Source of the DNA: Celeribacter naphthalenivorans
Lineage (GTDB): Bacteria; Pseudomonadota; Alphaproteobacteria; Rhodobacterales; Rhodobacteraceae
DNA: 64,000 nucleotides
Assembly: GCF_020524585.1 (NCBI RefSeq)
Contig: NZ_JAIVLK010000008.1
Coordinates: forward strand, 124,001-188,000
Direction of reading: 5' to 3'
The notes beneath the pieces are model-generated. The model had not been told where the DNA came from and made no database searches. It worked only from the letters and a program-made list of their open reading frames with translations. The position numbers and the translations under genes are program-made. Positions 31,664-40,963 of this stretch are shown one piece after another; positions within the stretch are counted from its first letter, which is position 1; each line of letters begins with the position of its first letter.

Positions 31664-32536
31664 ATGACCACTTTCACCGCCTTCACCAAGACCCGCGGCA
31701 AAGCCCCCGCCGAAGCCATTGGCGAGGCGCTGGAGTTTCTCGACCCGGAACCCACCGGCGTAGGTGTCTTCGAGATCGAGGATGGCTCGGGTCTTTGGGA
31801 GGTCGGCGCCTATTTCACCGAGGCACCCGACGAGATCGCGCTGGCGCTTTTGGCGGCGGCCAATGATGCACCGGATTTCGTCATCTCCGAGCTGCCGGAA
31901 ACCGATTGGGTCGCCAAGGTGCGCCGCGATCTGGCCCCCGTCGAGGCGGGGCGTTTCTTTGTCTACGGTTCGCATGATGCCGACAAACTGCCCGCCGATA
32001 AGATCGGTCTTTTGATCGAGGCCGCCATGGCCTTTGGCACCGGGCATCACGGCACCACTCTGGGCTGTCTCAAGGCGCTGGATCGTCTGATGGGCGAGGG
32101 CAAGACGTTCGATAATGTGGCCGACATCGGTTGTGGCACCGCCGTTCTGGCGATGGCGGCGGCGAAAATCTCCGACCAGATCGTCTATGCCTCCGACATC
32201 GACGAGGTCGCCGTCGAGGTGGCGCAGTCCAATGTCGATGCCAACGATCTCTCGGGCCGCGTCATCTGTCTCGAAGCCGCTGGATTTAACCATCCTGAAC
32301 TGGCCGAAAAAGCGCCCTTCGATCTGGTCTTTGCGAATATCCTCAAAGGCCCTTTGGTGGCGCTGGCGCCCGATATGGCCGCCAATGTCAAAGAGGGCGG
32401 TCATGTGATTCTCTCCGGGATTCTCAATCCGCAGGCCGATGAGGTCGTCGAGGTTTATACACGCTCCGGGTTCAATCTTGTGGATCGTCAGGAGATTGTT
32501 GACTGGACGACGCTGACCATGGCGCGAACTGCCTAA
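31664..32536 (+). CDS. prmA: ribosomal protein L11 methyltransferase
   Basis: A SAM-dependent methyltransferase that trimethylates L11, 290 residues. The SAM-binding region shows MAFGTGHHGTTLGCL, VADIGCGTAVLAMAAAKI and FANILKGPLVALAP, where NILKGPL corresponds to the catalytic N[VI]LA-type motif IV. The N-terminal ~110 residues are the divergent L11-recognition domain. GGAGTGCAGCC precedes the ATG. Some residues at the N-terminus differ from well-studied enterobacterial PrmA, as usual for Rhodobacterales. Confidence 0.9.
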   Translation: MTTFTAFTKTRGKAPAEAIGEALEFLDPEPTGVGVFEIEDGSGLWEVGAYFTEAPDEIALALLAAANDAPDFVISELPETDWVAKVRRDLAPVEAGRFFVYGSHDADKLPADKIGLLIEAAMAFGTGHHGTTLGCLKALDRLMGEGKTFDNVADIGCGTAVLAMAAAKISDQIVYASDIDEVAVEVAQSNVDANDLSGRVICLEAAGFNHPELAEKAPFDLVFANILKGPLVALAPDMAANVKEGGHVILSGILNPQADEVVEVYTRSGFNLVDRQEIVDWTTLTMARTA

Positions 32537-32567
32537 TATCAAAGGCAAAAACCACCTTCTCGCCGCC

Positions 32568-32597
32568 TTTGCCCCAATTTTGCCACATTTCGCCACA
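32568..32597. repeat. three 10-bp direct repeats
   Basis: TTTGCCCCAA, TTTTGCCACA and TTTCGCCACA follow one another with a period of 10 bases, about one helical turn, upstream of the small membrane protein gene. They may be protein-binding half sites or chance. Confidence 0.4.
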
Positions 32598-32647
32598 ATC
32601 ATGTCATGGTCGGTGGGGGCCGATGTATGATGTATGAGGAGGCTGCC

Positions 32648-32995
32648 ATGGCTTATGCCGGCTCGCAGCAATTGAATAAACGGTTGACCCGGATCGAGGC
32701 GCGGCGGCGTGCTTTGAGCAAGGGTGTCATTTATTCCGTTAACCAGGATGGGCTGATCATCGCCCGCCCGCGTCGTCGCGGTTTGCGGCGTCCGATCCAC
32801 TTGTTGGTCGTGGCTCTCGTTGGGGTCATGCTGTTCAAGGTGGTGCTTTATGCCACGCTTGGTGCCTCGACCTATGTCGCCCGTGTGGCGGAGCTGGCCG
32901 AGGGCACGGCGATCGAGCGCGCTGGCGCTTGGGTCATGCATGCCGACGATCTCACGATCTGGCTGGCACTTCAGGGCAAGATGCTTCTGAGCTGA
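32648..32995 (+). CDS. small single-pass membrane protein, unknown function
   Basis: A 115-residue hypothetical protein. The N-terminal half is strongly basic (RLTRIEARRRALSK and PRRRGLRRP), with a membrane segment IHLLVVALVGVMLFKVVLYA at about residues 57-76 and a C-terminal domain likely outside the cytoplasm by the positive-inside rule. I believe similar proteins are conserved in Rhodobacteraceae, but I do not recognise a named family. Several in-frame starts exist; ATG 32648 has GAGGAGG 6 bases upstream and was chosen. A strong terminator follows. Confidence 0.65.
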   Translation: MAYAGSQQLNKRLTRIEARRRALSKGVIYSVNQDGLIIARPRRRGLRRPIHLLVVALVGVMLFKVVLYATLGASTYVARVAELAEGTAIERAGAWVMHADDLTIWLALQGKMLLS

Positions 32996-33054
32996 ATATA
33001 TTCCGGGAGGATGCGGCTGTTTCCCACTTTGTCGCTTTCTATCCCGTCCACGTC

Positions 33055-33085
33055 AAAACCCGCACCCCCTCCGGTGCGGGTTTTC
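33055..33085 (+). terminator. Rho-independent terminator
   Basis: Stem AAAACCCGCACC / GGTGCGGGTTTT around CCCTCC, followed shortly by a run of seven T. It ends transcription of the small membrane protein gene before ruvC. Confidence 0.85.
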
Positions 33086-33228
33086 ACTTTTTTTATCTGC
33101 TCACGGCGTGGCCTCCGCAGGGGGCGGCCTGACCGGCCGGTCCCGCGGTCGCGTGACTCGCTGCCTTTGGCAGCGTATGCGCGCTCCGATGGAAGCGGGG
33201 GGCTAAGGCCAAACCAGTCTTGGCAAAT

Positions 33229-33243
33229 GTTCTCGTTTCGTGC
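33229..33243 (+). promoter_or_regulatory. candidate LexA (SOS) box upstream of ruvCAB
   Basis: GTTC-N7-GTGC, one mismatch from the alphaproteobacterial LexA pattern GTTC-N7-GTTC, 39 bases before ruvC. ruvCAB is a typical SOS target, so the placement is sensible, but one short match can occur by chance. Confidence 0.45.
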
Positions 33244-33281
33244 TAACTCTTTTCTAACGAATAAAACGAGCAGGTGAGACC

Positions 33282-33791
33282 ATGCGTGTGATGGGCATCG
33301 ACCCCGGGCTGCGCAATATGGGCTGGGGCATCATTGATGTCGCGGGGCCCCGTATCAGCCATGTCGCCAACGGCATTTGCCGCTCGGCGTCCTCCGACGA
33401 TCTCGCCACGCGGCTTTTGTCGCTCTTCGATCAGCTTACTGCCATTGTCGAGACCTACCGCCCCGACAGCGCAGCCGTCGAGCAGACCTTTGTCAACAAG
33501 GACGCCGTCGCGACGCTGAAACTCGGGCAGGCGCGTTCTGTTGCGCTTTTGGTCCCGGCGCGCGCGGGCATCCCCATCGGCGAATACGCCCCCAATGCGG
33601 TGAAAAAGACCGTCGTGGGCGTCGGCCACGCCGCCAAACAACAGGTCGAACATATGATCAAGCTGCAACTGCCGGGCGCCAAGCTCGAAGGCCCGGATGC
33701 GGTTGACGCCTTGGCCATCGCGATCACGCATTCCTATCACGCGCAATCTTCCTCGCGGCTGCAAGACGCGCTTAGAAAGGCCGCCTCATGA
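33282..33791 (+). CDS. ruvC: crossover junction endodeoxyribonuclease RuvC
   Basis: Resolves Holliday junctions with RuvAB. 169 residues with the RNase-H fold: [14 protein letters not shown] carries the first catalytic Asp, [11 protein letters not shown] the Glu region, and [15 protein letters not shown] the two C-terminal Asp residues. It is the first gene of ruvCAB; its TGA overlaps the ruvA ATG (ATGA). Confidence 0.96.
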   Translation: MRVMGIDPGLRNMGWGIIDVAGPRISHVANGICRSASSDDLATRLLSLFDQLTAIVETYRPDSAAVEQTFVNKDAVATLKLGQARSVALLVPARAGIPIGEYAPNAVKKTVVGVGHAAKQQVEHMIKLQLPGAKLEGPDAVDALAIAITHSYHAQSSSRLQDALRKAAS

Positions 33792-34468
33792 TCGGCAAAC
33801 TCACGGGTGTCATCGATTATATTGGCACGGATCACGTTCTGATCGACGTGCGCGGTGTCGGCTATATCGTCTATGTGTCTGAGCGCACGCGGATGTCCCT
33901 GCCGGGGCGCGGCGCGCCGGTGTCGCTCTACACCGACATGCTGGTGCAGGAAACAAACCTGCAACTCTTCGGCTTTACCTCTCTGTTGGAAAAAGAATGG
34001 TATCGCCTGCTGATTTCCGTGCAGGGCATCGGTTCGAAAGCCGCCATGGCGATCCTCGGCACCCTAGGGCCGGAGGCGACAGGGCGGGCGATTGCACTGG
34101 GCGACTGGACAGCGGTCAAGGCCGCTCCGGGCGTCGGCCCGAAGATCGCGCAGCGGGTGGTCAATGAGTTGAAAGACAAGGCACCCACGGTGATGTCGAT
34201 GGGCGGCAAGCTGTCCGAAGCCGTGGAAGCGCCGGAAACTGTTGAGGTGATTGAGAACAACGCACCTGCTGCCAAGCCTGCGCCGAAGAAAGCGCCCGCG
34301 AAGGCCAATGCATCGGCAGAGGCCGAAGCCCTGTCCGCCCTGCAAAACCTCGGCTATTCTCCGTCGGACGCAGCACAGGCCGTGGCGCAATCCGCGCAGG
34401 ACGCGCCGGAGGCGGACACCTCCAGCCTGATCAAAGCCGCGCTGCGTTTGCTCGCGCCGAAAGGGTAA
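33788..34468 (+). CDS. ruvA: Holliday junction branch migration protein RuvA
   Basis: Binds the junction as a tetramer and loads RuvB. 226 residues. The OB-fold domain starts [13 protein letters not shown]; helix-hairpin-helix motifs are in [16 protein letters not shown] and [20 protein letters not shown] flexible Ala/Pro/Lys-rich linker (about residues 155-178) leads to the small C-terminal RuvB-binding domain [19 protein letters not shown]. The gene overlaps ruvC by 4 bases and precedes ruvB by 3 bases. Confidence 0.96.
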   Translation: MIGKLTGVIDYIGTDHVLIDVRGVGYIVYVSERTRMSLPGRGAPVSLYTDMLVQETNLQLFGFTSLLEKEWYRLLISVQGIGSKAAMAILGTLGPEATGRAIALGDWTAVKAAPGVGPKIAQRVVNELKDKAPTVMSMGGKLSEAVEAPETVEVIENNAPAAKPAPKKAPAKANASAEAEALSALQNLGYSPSDAAQAVAQSAQDAPEADTSSLIKAALRLLAPKG

Positions 34469-34471
34469 GAG

Positions 34472-35500
34472 ATGGAAAGCCCCGATCCCACTTTGCGCCC
34501 GGAGCGCCAGCCGCAGGATGCCGACCGCGCCCTGCGCCCGCAGGCCCTTGAGGAATTTATCGGCCAACAGGAGGCCCGCGCCAATCTGCGTGTGTTCATC
34601 GAGTCAGCCAAGATGCGCGAAGAGGCGATGGACCATGTGCTGTTCCACGGCCCGCCAGGCCTGGGCAAAACCACATTGGCGCAGATCATGGCGCGCGAGC
34701 TGGGGGTGAATTTCAAGATGACCTCCGGGCCGGTCTTGGCGAAAGCCGGCGATCTGGCGGCGATCCTGACCAATCTTGAGGCCCGCGATGTGTTGTTCAT
34801 CGACGAGATTCACCGGATGAACCCGGTGGTCGAGGAGGTGCTTTACCCGGCGATGGAGGATTTCGAGCTCGATCTGGTGATCGGCGAAGGCCCCGCGGCG
34901 CGCACCGTGCGGATCGAGTTGCAGCCCTTTACGCTTGTGGGCGCGACCACGCGGCTTGGGCTTTTGACGACGCCTTTGCGCGACCGTTTCGGCATTCCGA
35001 CGCGGTTGCAATTTTACACCACCGAAGAGCTGCACGAGATCGTCACCCGTGGCGCGCGCCTCTTGGGGGTGCCCGCGGACCCGGACGGCGCGCATGAAAT
35101 CGCGAAACGTGCGCGTGGCACGCCCCGGATCGCCGGGCGGCTCCTGCGCCGCGTGGTGGATTTTGCCGTGGTCGAGGGCGACGGGCGGATTACGAAATCT
35201 CTGGCCGACGGGGCGTTGACTCGTCTGGGTGTGGACCTTTTGGGCCTCGATGGCGCCGACCGGCGCTACCTCGGGATGATTGCCGAGAATTACGGCGGTG
35301 GGCCTGTGGGGGTGGAAACCTTGGCGGCGGCACTTTCGGAATCGCGAGATGCGATTGAGGATGTGATCGAGCCCTATCTTTTGCAGCAGGGTCTCATTCA
35401 GCGCACCCCGCGCGGGCGGATGTTGACGCAAAAATCCTGGCGGCATCTGGGGCTTGAGGCGCCGAAAGCGCCGGATCAGTCGGATTTGTTCGGGAAGTGA
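34472..35500 (+). CDS. ruvB: Holliday junction branch migration ATPase RuvB
   Basis: A hexameric AAA+ motor pumping DNA through RuvA-bound junctions. 342 residues. Walker A is [17 protein letters not shown], Walker [12 protein letters not shown], sensor 1 GATTRLGLL and the Arg finger region [10 protein letters not shown]; the C-terminal winged helix ends [13 protein letters not shown]. It is preceded by GGGTAAGAG directly after ruvA. Confidence 0.97.
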   Translation: MESPDPTLRPERQPQDADRALRPQALEEFIGQQEARANLRVFIESAKMREEAMDHVLFHGPPGLGKTTLAQIMARELGVNFKMTSGPVLAKAGDLAAILTNLEARDVLFIDEIHRMNPVVEEVLYPAMEDFELDLVIGEGPAARTVRIELQPFTLVGATTRLGLLTTPLRDRFGIPTRLQFYTTEELHEIVTRGARLLGVPADPDGAHEIAKRARGTPRIAGRLLRRVVDFAVVEGDGRITKSLADGALTRLGVDLLGLDGADRRYLGMIAENYGGGPVGVETLAAALSESRDAIEDVIEPYLLQQGLIQRTPRGRMLTQKSWRHLGLEAPKAPDQSDLFGK

Positions 35501-35504
35501 GTAT

Positions 35505-35825
35505 TTGAGCCACAAAGGAGACATCAGCCTCGCGGAAGTGCAGCGGCAGGCGATGGCGGTGAACGACATTTATGTCGAAACCTTCGGTCTGACGCGCGAT
35601 GGCTTGATGTTGATCGGCAAGATGACCGAGGAGATGGGCGAGGTGGCCTCCGCCTATCTCAAGCTCCACGGACGCGCGCGGGGTGCGGAGGGCGACCCGG
35701 AGGCTTTGCGGCGTGATTTCGAGGATGAACTGGCGGATTTGTTGGGGTTTCTGGCGGTTTTGGCCGAGACAGAAGGCGTTGATCTGGCAGAGGCCTTTGC
35801 GCGCAAATGGGGCAAGTATCTATGA
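35505..35825 (+). CDS. MazG-like pyrophosphohydrolase family protein
   Basis: A short all-alpha protein (about 106 residues). LMLIGKMTEEMGEVASAYLK carries the first E-x2-E-type metal site and DELADLLGFLAVLAE the second D/E set, as in single-domain MazG-like NTP pyrophosphatases. The start is uncertain: TTG at 35505 gives 106 residues; an AAAGGAG sequence at 35514-35520 points to a start further inside, where only GTG 35538 and ATG 35553 are available. It follows ruvB within a few bases and overlaps the next gene as ATGA, so it is likely in the ruv transcript. Confidence 0.68.
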   Translation: MSHKGDISLAEVQRQAMAVNDIYVETFGLTRDGLMLIGKMTEEMGEVASAYLKLHGRARGAEGDPEALRRDFEDELADLLGFLAVLAETEGVDLAEAFARKWGKYL

Positions 35826-36307
35826 GGCCTGGGCGCGTTTGGCGCTTTTGTTTGTCGTTCGTTTTGAGCGCCATTTCGTGTGGTGCTTTCGCGGCGGATC
35901 GGGCGGAGACCTCGGCGGGTGTGGCGGAGATTTTGCCGCTTGGGCCCCTTGAGACGGATGCACTCTGGATTGCCGATGAACCTGTGGCCTTGCCGCTTGT
36001 TGTGGATCATCTCGACATTGCCGCGCAGGACGGCGATCTTTTGCTGATCCTCTTGGCCTCGGGCGGGACGGCCTGTCCGAAAATGTGGGCCTATGTCGAT
36101 GCCGGGGCCGATCCGATCTGGGTGTCCGAGCCATTCGGGACCTGCCACGACGATGCGCAGGCGTTGAGGACGGAGCGGGGGATCGAGGTGATCTCTCCTG
36201 CGAGTGCTCCGGGGCAGAGCGGGGATCTGCGCTACTGGCTCGAGGGACGTGACATCCATGAGGTGCTGGATGAGCCGGTGTCACCGGGTTCAATACAGAC
36301 CGACTAA
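35822..36307 (+). CDS. hypothetical exported protein
   Basis: A 161-residue protein with a signal peptide (RVWRFCLSFVLSAISCGAFA, cleavage probably after AFA) and a mature part of about 135 residues with two Cys (GGTACPKMWAY and EPFGTCHDDA) that could form a disulfide in the periplasm. No family is recognised. The ATG overlaps the TGA of the MazG-like gene, so it is probably the last gene of the ruv transcript. It converges with aroQ with only 4 bases between the two stop codons. Confidence 0.65.
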   Translation: MRPGRVWRFCLSFVLSAISCGAFAADRAETSAGVAEILPLGPLETDALWIADEPVALPLVVDHLDIAAQDGDLLLILLASGGTACPKMWAYVDAGADPIWVSEPFGTCHDDAQALRTERGIEVISPASAPGQSGDLRYWLEGRDIHEVLDEPVSPGSIQTD

Positions 36308-36311
36308 CGCC

Positions 36312-36749
36312 TCACCCCAAAAGATGCCCCATCTGCGCGACAGCCAGTTTGTAGCCGTTGACGCCACAGCCCGCCATGACCGCATCGGCGCGCATCGAGA
36401 CGTAGGAGTGGTGGCGGAAGGCTTCGCGTTTGTGGACCTGAGAGATATGCACCTCGATCACCGGACCTTCGAAGGTGTTGAGCGCATCGAGGATGGCCAC
36501 GGATGTGTGCGTATAGGCCGCAGGATTGATGACGATGCCGGCGGCTTTGTCACGGGCCTCATGGATCAGCTCGATGATCTCGCCCTCATGGTTCGACTGC
36601 GCGAAGACGATGTCGAGATCATGCGCGGAGGCTTCGGTCGCACAGAGCGCTTCGACATCTTCGAGCGTGTCGGCGCCGTAAATCTCCGGCTGGCGTTTGC
36701 CCAGAAGGTTCAGGTTGGGACCGTTCAGGATGTAGATCGTCTTGCTCAT
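36312..36749 (-). CDS. aroQ: type II 3-dehydroquinate dehydratase
   Basis: The third step of the shikimate pathway, a cytosolic dodecamer (145 residues). The motifs are [19 protein letters not shown], including the catalytic Tyr, [32 protein letters not shown] and [19 protein letters not shown] with the catalytic His. The frame continues far upstream of the ATG at 36749, but that part overlaps the next gene and is not conserved in sequence. It is divergent from the following hypothetical gene. Confidence 0.95.
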   Translation of the reverse strand: MSKTIYILNGPNLNLLGKRQPEIYGADTLEDVEALCATEASAHDLDIVFAQSNHEGEIIELIHEARDKAAGIVINPAAYTHTSVAILDALNTFEGPVIEVHISQVHKREAFRHHSYVSMRADAVMAGCGVNGYKLAVAQMGHLLG

Positions 36750-36848
36750 GATGCGCCTCGTGCTGCTTTGCGCCAACTTATGCGGTGCGGGGCTTGAAGC
36801 GCAAGCCAAGCTGCCGCAAAAGAGCAACGAAAGAAGAAAGGTTGCCAG

Positions 36849-37478
36849 ATGACGGACATCACCCCGGACCGGATCGAAGAGTTTTTCACCCGCTCGAATG
36901 GCGATTACGTCTTTGCGCGCTGGGGGCGGCCGATTGCGCCCGTGGTGTTTGGGGTCGAGGACGAGACTTTGGTGACGGTGAAATCCGCGATCGAGGCCTG
37001 TGTCGCCATTGCCGGGCATCGCATCGAAGAGATGGACCCGGAGCTGGGCACCAATCTCATGGTGTTCTTTCTGTCCGATTGGGCGGAGCTGTTGGACGTG
37101 CCGCATATGGGCGATCTGATCCCCGATCTGGAGGCGCGGGTGGCGACATTGCAGTCGCGCGGCGCGCATCAATACCGGGCGTTTCGGTTTGACGACCAAG
37201 GCGCGATCAAGGCCTGTTTCACCTTCGTGCGCATGGGCGGCGCGATGGATGAGGTGCCTGCCGAGGTGATCGCGCTCTCTCAGGCGGTGCAGGCGATGCT
37301 GTTGTGGTCGGACGTGGAGTTTACCCAAGACAGCCCGCTGGCCGTGACCTCCGAGGGCACGGTGGTGCGCCCTGATGTGGCGAATGTGCTGCGTGCGGCC
37401 TACAATCCGATGCTGCCCAATGCGGCGCGGGATGCGTCACACGCTTTGCGGCTCTACGCGCGGGTGATCGCAGGGTGA
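36849..37478 (+). CDS. conserved hypothetical protein
   Basis: A 209-residue soluble protein without signal or membrane segment. Acidic overall, with an alpha/beta-looking N-terminal half ([30 protein letters not shown]) and a helical C-terminal half. I do not recognise a domain. GGTTGCCAG precedes the ATG. Its TGA overlaps the GTG start of thpR, so the two are co-translated, which hints at but does not prove a link to RNA metabolism. Confidence 0.65.
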   Translation: MTDITPDRIEEFFTRSNGDYVFARWGRPIAPVVFGVEDETLVTVKSAIEACVAIAGHRIEEMDPELGTNLMVFFLSDWAELLDVPHMGDLIPDLEARVATLQSRGAHQYRAFRFDDQGAIKACFTFVRMGGAMDEVPAEVIALSQAVQAMLLWSDVEFTQDSPLAVTSEGTVVRPDVANVLRAAYNPMLPNAARDASHALRLYARVIAG

Positions 37479-38017
37479 GAGCCTTCATCGGCCTCCCTCT
37501 GCCGCACGATTTGACGGATCGGCTGGAGACGCTGGCCATGGGGTTGCGCTTTGGGCGTGCTGTGCCTGCGGAGAATATGCATATTACGCTGGCATTTCTG
37601 GATGATCAGCCCGAGGAGATTTTGGCGGAGCTGCATGAGGAATTGTCCGGCCTTTCCTCACGTGCGCCGGAGATCGAGATCAAAGGTCTCGATGTCTTCG
37701 GGGGTGGCAAACCGCGCCTGCTCTTTGCCTCTGTCGAGCCGAACGAGGCGCTGACCGCTTTGCACAAAAAGATACGGCAGGCGGCGCGGTCGGTCGGGAT
37801 TGAGTTGTCGCATGAGAGGTTTCGCCCCCATATCACTCTGCGCCGTTTCAACCGCCTGCATCCCGGAGAGCATCAGGAGTTGGAGCATCTGATCGCCTTG
37901 GAAGGGGCGTTTTCGTGGCCCAAATTCCAAGCGCCGAGTTTTGACATGGTGCACTCTGTGCTGAGCCATGAGGCGGCACAATATGAGACCCTTGCGAGCT
38001 ACCCGCTCGCGCCCTAG
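37475..38017 (+). CDS. thpR: RNA 2',3'-cyclic phosphodiesterase
   Basis: A member of the 2H phosphoesterase family (180 residues), often named 2'-5' RNA ligase; it opens 2',3'-cyclic phosphates on RNA. The two H-x-T motifs are plain: MHITLAFLDD (His 36) and FRPHITLRR (about residue 124). The N-terminus [10 protein letters not shown] is typical. The start is GTG inside the GTGA overlap with the preceding gene. It lies directly before the tol genes but is separated from ybgC by 27 bases. Confidence 0.9.
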   Translation: MRAFIGLPLPHDLTDRLETLAMGLRFGRAVPAENMHITLAFLDDQPEEILAELHEELSGLSSRAPEIEIKGLDVFGGGKPRLLFASVEPNEALTALHKKIRQAARSVGIELSHERFRPHITLRRFNRLHPGEHQELEHLIALEGAFSWPKFQAPSFDMVHSVLSHEAAQYETLASYPLAP

Positions 38018-38044
38018 GGTCGCAGAAAACGAAAGGCCCGTCAG

Positions 38045-38434
38045 ATGATCCACACGCTCCCCGTCCATGTCTATTACGAGGACACCGATCTCGCGGGCAT
38101 CGTTTATTACGCCAATTACCTTAAATTCATCGAGCGCGGTCGCACCGAATGGGTGCGCGACCTCGGCGTCGATCAGGTCAAGCTCAAGGAAGAAGAGGGC
38201 ATCGTCTTCGCTGTCCGGCGCGTCGAGGCAGATTACTTGTCTCCGGCCAGATTCGATGACGATCTCGTGGTCGAGACCGCGCTTGAGGCCATGACGGGCG
38301 CCCGGATCGTGGTCAGCCAAAAGGTCAAACGCGACGAAGAAGAGCTTTTCGTGGCCCAAGTCACCCTCGTGGCGCTCACCGCAACGGGCCATCCGGCGCG
38401 TCTTCCGGCGGTTCTCCGCCGAAATCTGCACTAA
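38045..38434 (+). CDS. ybgC: Tol-Pal associated acyl-CoA thioesterase
   Basis: A 129-residue hot-dog fold thioesterase. The active-site motif YYEDTDLAGIVYYANYLKF lies at residues 10-28, with the Asp nucleophile region, followed by ERGRTEWVRDLG. The gene heads the tol-pal cluster in most Proteobacteria. The gap of 146 bases to tolQ probably holds a second promoter. Confidence 0.93.
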   Translation: MIHTLPVHVYYEDTDLAGIVYYANYLKFIERGRTEWVRDLGVDQVKLKEEEGIVFAVRRVEADYLSPARFDDDLVVETALEAMTGARIVVSQKVKRDEEELFVAQVTLVALTATGHPARLPAVLRRNLH

Positions 38435-38580
38435 CACCCCTGCAAAAACGCCGAAAATCGGAAAATCTCGCCTAACTCTCACAGGTTCGTGTTGGCGAAG
38501 CCCCTGTGGATAGGATAGAATCTCGGGTAATGATGAGAGCCGTGTAAATGCGGCCAACAGGCGATTAAAAGAGCAGGTTC

Positions 38581-39276
38581 ATGGACCAGACAACCCTTGC
38601 GATGGCGCAGGAGATCGATTTCTCCTTGCTGGCGCTTTTCATGCGCGCAACCTTCACCGTGAAAATTGTGATGCTGATGCTGATCGTGGCCTCGTTTTGG
38701 TCATGGTCGATCATCATCCAGAAATTCATTGCCTTCAAAAAGGCCCGCGCGGAAGCCGCCGCCTTTGATCAGGCCTTTTGGTCGGGCGAGCCTTTGGACG
38801 AGCTTTACGACCAAATCTCCAATGGGCCGATGTCTGCGCCGGAGCGGGTGTTCGCCGCCGGCATGACCGAATGGCGCCGGTCTCACAAAGCCGATGGCGG
38901 GCTGATCGCGGGGGCGCAATCGCGCATCGACCGCTCGATGGATGTGGCGATTGCCAAAGAGAGCGAAGAGATGACCTCGGGTCTCTCGTTCCTCGCGACC
39001 GTCGGCTCGACCGGGCCTTTCGTGGGTCTGTTCGGCACGGTTTGGGGCATCAAGACCGCCTTTGAAGACATTGCCATGGCGCAATCCACCAACCTCGCGG
39101 TCGTGGCACCGGGCATCGCGGAGGCGCTTTTGGCCACCGCTTTGGGGCTCTTGGCCGCTATTCCGGCGGTGATTTTCTACAACAAACTCAACGCCGACAG
39201 CGAGCGCATCCTCGGCGGTTACGAAGCCTTTGCCGACGAATTCGCGACCATCCTGTCGCGGGAATTGGACAGCTGA
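38581..39276 (+). CDS. tolQ: Tol-Pal system proton channel subunit TolQ
   Basis: A MotA/TolQ/ExbB channel protein of 231 residues with three membrane segments (about residues 16-38, 135-157 and 170-192). FLATVGSTGPFVGLFGTVWGI is the conserved channel segment and APGIAEALLATALGLLAAIPA the third helix. With TolR it uses the proton gradient to power outer-membrane invagination at division. ATG chosen as the only start giving the full first helix; tolR starts 1 base after the stop. Confidence 0.95.
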   Translation: MDQTTLAMAQEIDFSLLALFMRATFTVKIVMLMLIVASFWSWSIIIQKFIAFKKARAEAAAFDQAFWSGEPLDELYDQISNGPMSAPERVFAAGMTEWRRSHKADGGLIAGAQSRIDRSMDVAIAKESEEMTSGLSFLATVGSTGPFVGLFGTVWGIKTAFEDIAMAQSTNLAVVAPGIAEALLATALGLLAAIPAVIFYNKLNADSERILGGYEAFADEFATILSRELDS

Positions 39277-39277
39277 C

Positions 39278-39748
39278 ATGGGCGCGGGTGTGGTACAAAA
39301 ACAGGGTGGAGGTGGACGTCGCGGACGTCGCCGTCGCCCCGCCGCGATGAGCGAGATCAACGTTACGCCCTTTGTTGACGTGATGCTCGTGCTTTTGATC
39401 ATCTTTATGGTGGCCGCTCCGATGATGACCGTCGGCGTGCCGGTGGAACTGCCGGAAACGGCAGCGACGGCTTTGCCGCAAGAGGAACAAGAGCCGCTCA
39501 CCATCACGCTCACCGCCGACGGGCAGGTGCTTTTGATGGAGAACGAGACACCTGAGAATGATCTGGTGACCAAGCTTCAGGCCATCGCCGCCGAGCGCAA
39601 CGATGACAAAGTCTTCCTGCGTGCCGACGGATCTGTGCCCTACGAACGTGTGGCTCAGGTCATGGGCGCGCTCAATGCGGGCGGGTTCCGCTCCATCGGC
39701 CTCGTGACCGAACAGGGCGGACCGCGTCTTGACGGCTCAGGAAACTAA
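39278..39748 (+). CDS. tolR: Tol-Pal system protein TolR
   Basis: An ExbD/TolR-type protein of 156 residues. A basic N-terminal stretch (RRGRRRRP) precedes the single helix INVTPFVDVMLVLLIIFMV with the proton-carrying Asp 34; the rest is a periplasmic domain. Start at 39278 chosen because the upstream reading overlaps tolQ. The last codons run into a 12-base tandem repeat that also fills part of the gap to tolA. Confidence 0.94.
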   Translation: MGAGVVQKQGGGGRRGRRRRPAAMSEINVTPFVDVMLVLLIIFMVAAPMMTVGVPVELPETAATALPQEEQEPLTITLTADGQVLLMENETPENDLVTKLQAIAAERNDDKVFLRADGSVPYERVAQVMGALNAGGFRSIGLVTEQGGPRLDGSGN

Positions 39749-39773
39749 GCTGGAAACTAAACTGGAAACTAGG
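39740..39773 (+). repeat. 12-bp tandem repeat across the tolR stop codon
   Basis: GGAAACTAAGCT, GGAAACTAAACT and GGAAACTAGG follow one another. The first copy contains the tolR TAA stop; the repeat leaves further in-frame TAA/TAG triplets after it. Confidence 0.75.
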
Positions 39774-39784
39774 GAACAGTCGGC

Positions 39785-40963
39785 GTGAACGCGGGCCAAT
39801 ATATCTCTGGGGCGGGCCATTTGGGCCTCATCGCCTATATGCTTTTCGGGGGGCTGTTCTTGCGCCCCGAGAGACCGGAGGACGTGTCCGTGCAAGAGGT
39901 TGCGCTGATTTCCGAGTCCGAATTCGCCGCCATGGTCGAGCGCAGCACGGCGCCCGAGAATTTCGCAGAGGCGCCGCAATTGCAGGCCCCCCAAACCGAG
40001 GCTGCGCCTGACGTGAGCCCGACCCAAGAGGCCTCGCCCGAAAGCACGCCGCCCGTGACGCCGCCGCCCGATGCGCCCGATGCACCGCCGGAGCCGCAAA
40101 CCAGCGTGACGCCGCCCGTCGAAGTGACGCCGACCCCGCCCACGCCGCAGGCCGAGCCGGAGATTTCCCTCGAAGACCCCGGTGCGAATATGCCCGACAT
40201 CCCGGATCAGCGCCCGACGCCACGTCCGGTGCCGCGCATTTCCGATCAGGTCGTGACCGCGCCCGAGCCGCAGCCGGAGATTTCCGAAGCGCCGGTCGAG
40301 GCCGCAAATCAGGACAGCGAAAGCCCCGAGGTGGTCGAGGAGCCGGTCGAAGAGGCAGCACCCCAGGAAACCACGACGGAGATCGTGACGGAGGCCGACA
40401 GGCCTTCGGGCATGACCTCGTCGCCGCGTCCGAAATCGCGTCCGGCCAATCTGGCCGCACAGGCAGAAGCCGCGCGTGAGCCGGAACCGGAACCGCAACA
40501 ACAGCCGCAAGAACAACCCCGAGAGCAACCGCAACAGGCGCAAGATAACACAGATGCTGTGGCCGAAGCCGCCGCTGCGGCGGCTGCCGCCTTGGCCGCC
40601 GAAAGCGCCACGCCTGCCGCGCCCGAGCGCCCGACCGGTCCGCCGCTCACCTCTGGCGAGCGTGAAGGCATGCGGGTCGCCGTGTCGCAATGTTGGAACG
40701 TTGGCGCCATGTCGACCGAGGCGATGCGGACCACGATCACGGTCGGTGTCCAAATGAACGAAGATGGCACGCCGCAGAACGGCTCCATCAAGCTTTTGTC
40801 CCATTCGGGCGGCTCTGAGGCGGGCGCGAGCGCCGCTTTTGAGGTGGCTCGACGGGCGATTATCCGCTGTGGAGCAAGCGGTTTTCCGTTGCCGGTGGAA
40901 AAATACGCGCATTGGCGCAATATCGAAATGACGTTCGACCCCGAACAGATGAGGTACAAATGA
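39785..40963 (+). CDS. tolA: Tol-Pal system protein TolA
   Basis: A 392-residue inner-membrane protein spanning the periplasm. After GTG, the N-terminus holds the membrane helix ([15 protein letters not shown]), followed by about 240 residues rich in Pro, Glu, Gln and Ala, for example [17 protein letters not shown]. This replaces the long Ala/Lys helix of enterobacterial TolA. The C-terminal domain starts near [17 protein letters not shown] and resembles the TolA/TonB-type end that contacts Pal and TolB. The identification is by position and architecture as well as sequence. Its stop overlaps the tolB ATG (ATGA). Confidence 0.85.
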   Translation: MNAGQYISGAGHLGLIAYMLFGGLFLRPERPEDVSVQEVALISESEFAAMVERSTAPENFAEAPQLQAPQTEAAPDVSPTQEASPESTPPVTPPPDAPDAPPEPQTSVTPPVEVTPTPPTPQAEPEISLEDPGANMPDIPDQRPTPRPVPRISDQVVTAPEPQPEISEAPVEAANQDSESPEVVEEPVEEAAPQETTTEIVTEADRPSGMTSSPRPKSRPANLAAQAEAAREPEPEPQQQPQEQPREQPQQAQDNTDAVAEAAAAAAAALAAESATPAAPERPTGPPLTSGEREGMRVAVSQCWNVGAMSTEAMRTTITVGVQMNEDGTPQNGSIKLLSHSGGSEAGASAAFEVARRAIIRCGASGFPLPVEKYAHWRNIEMTFDPEQMRYK

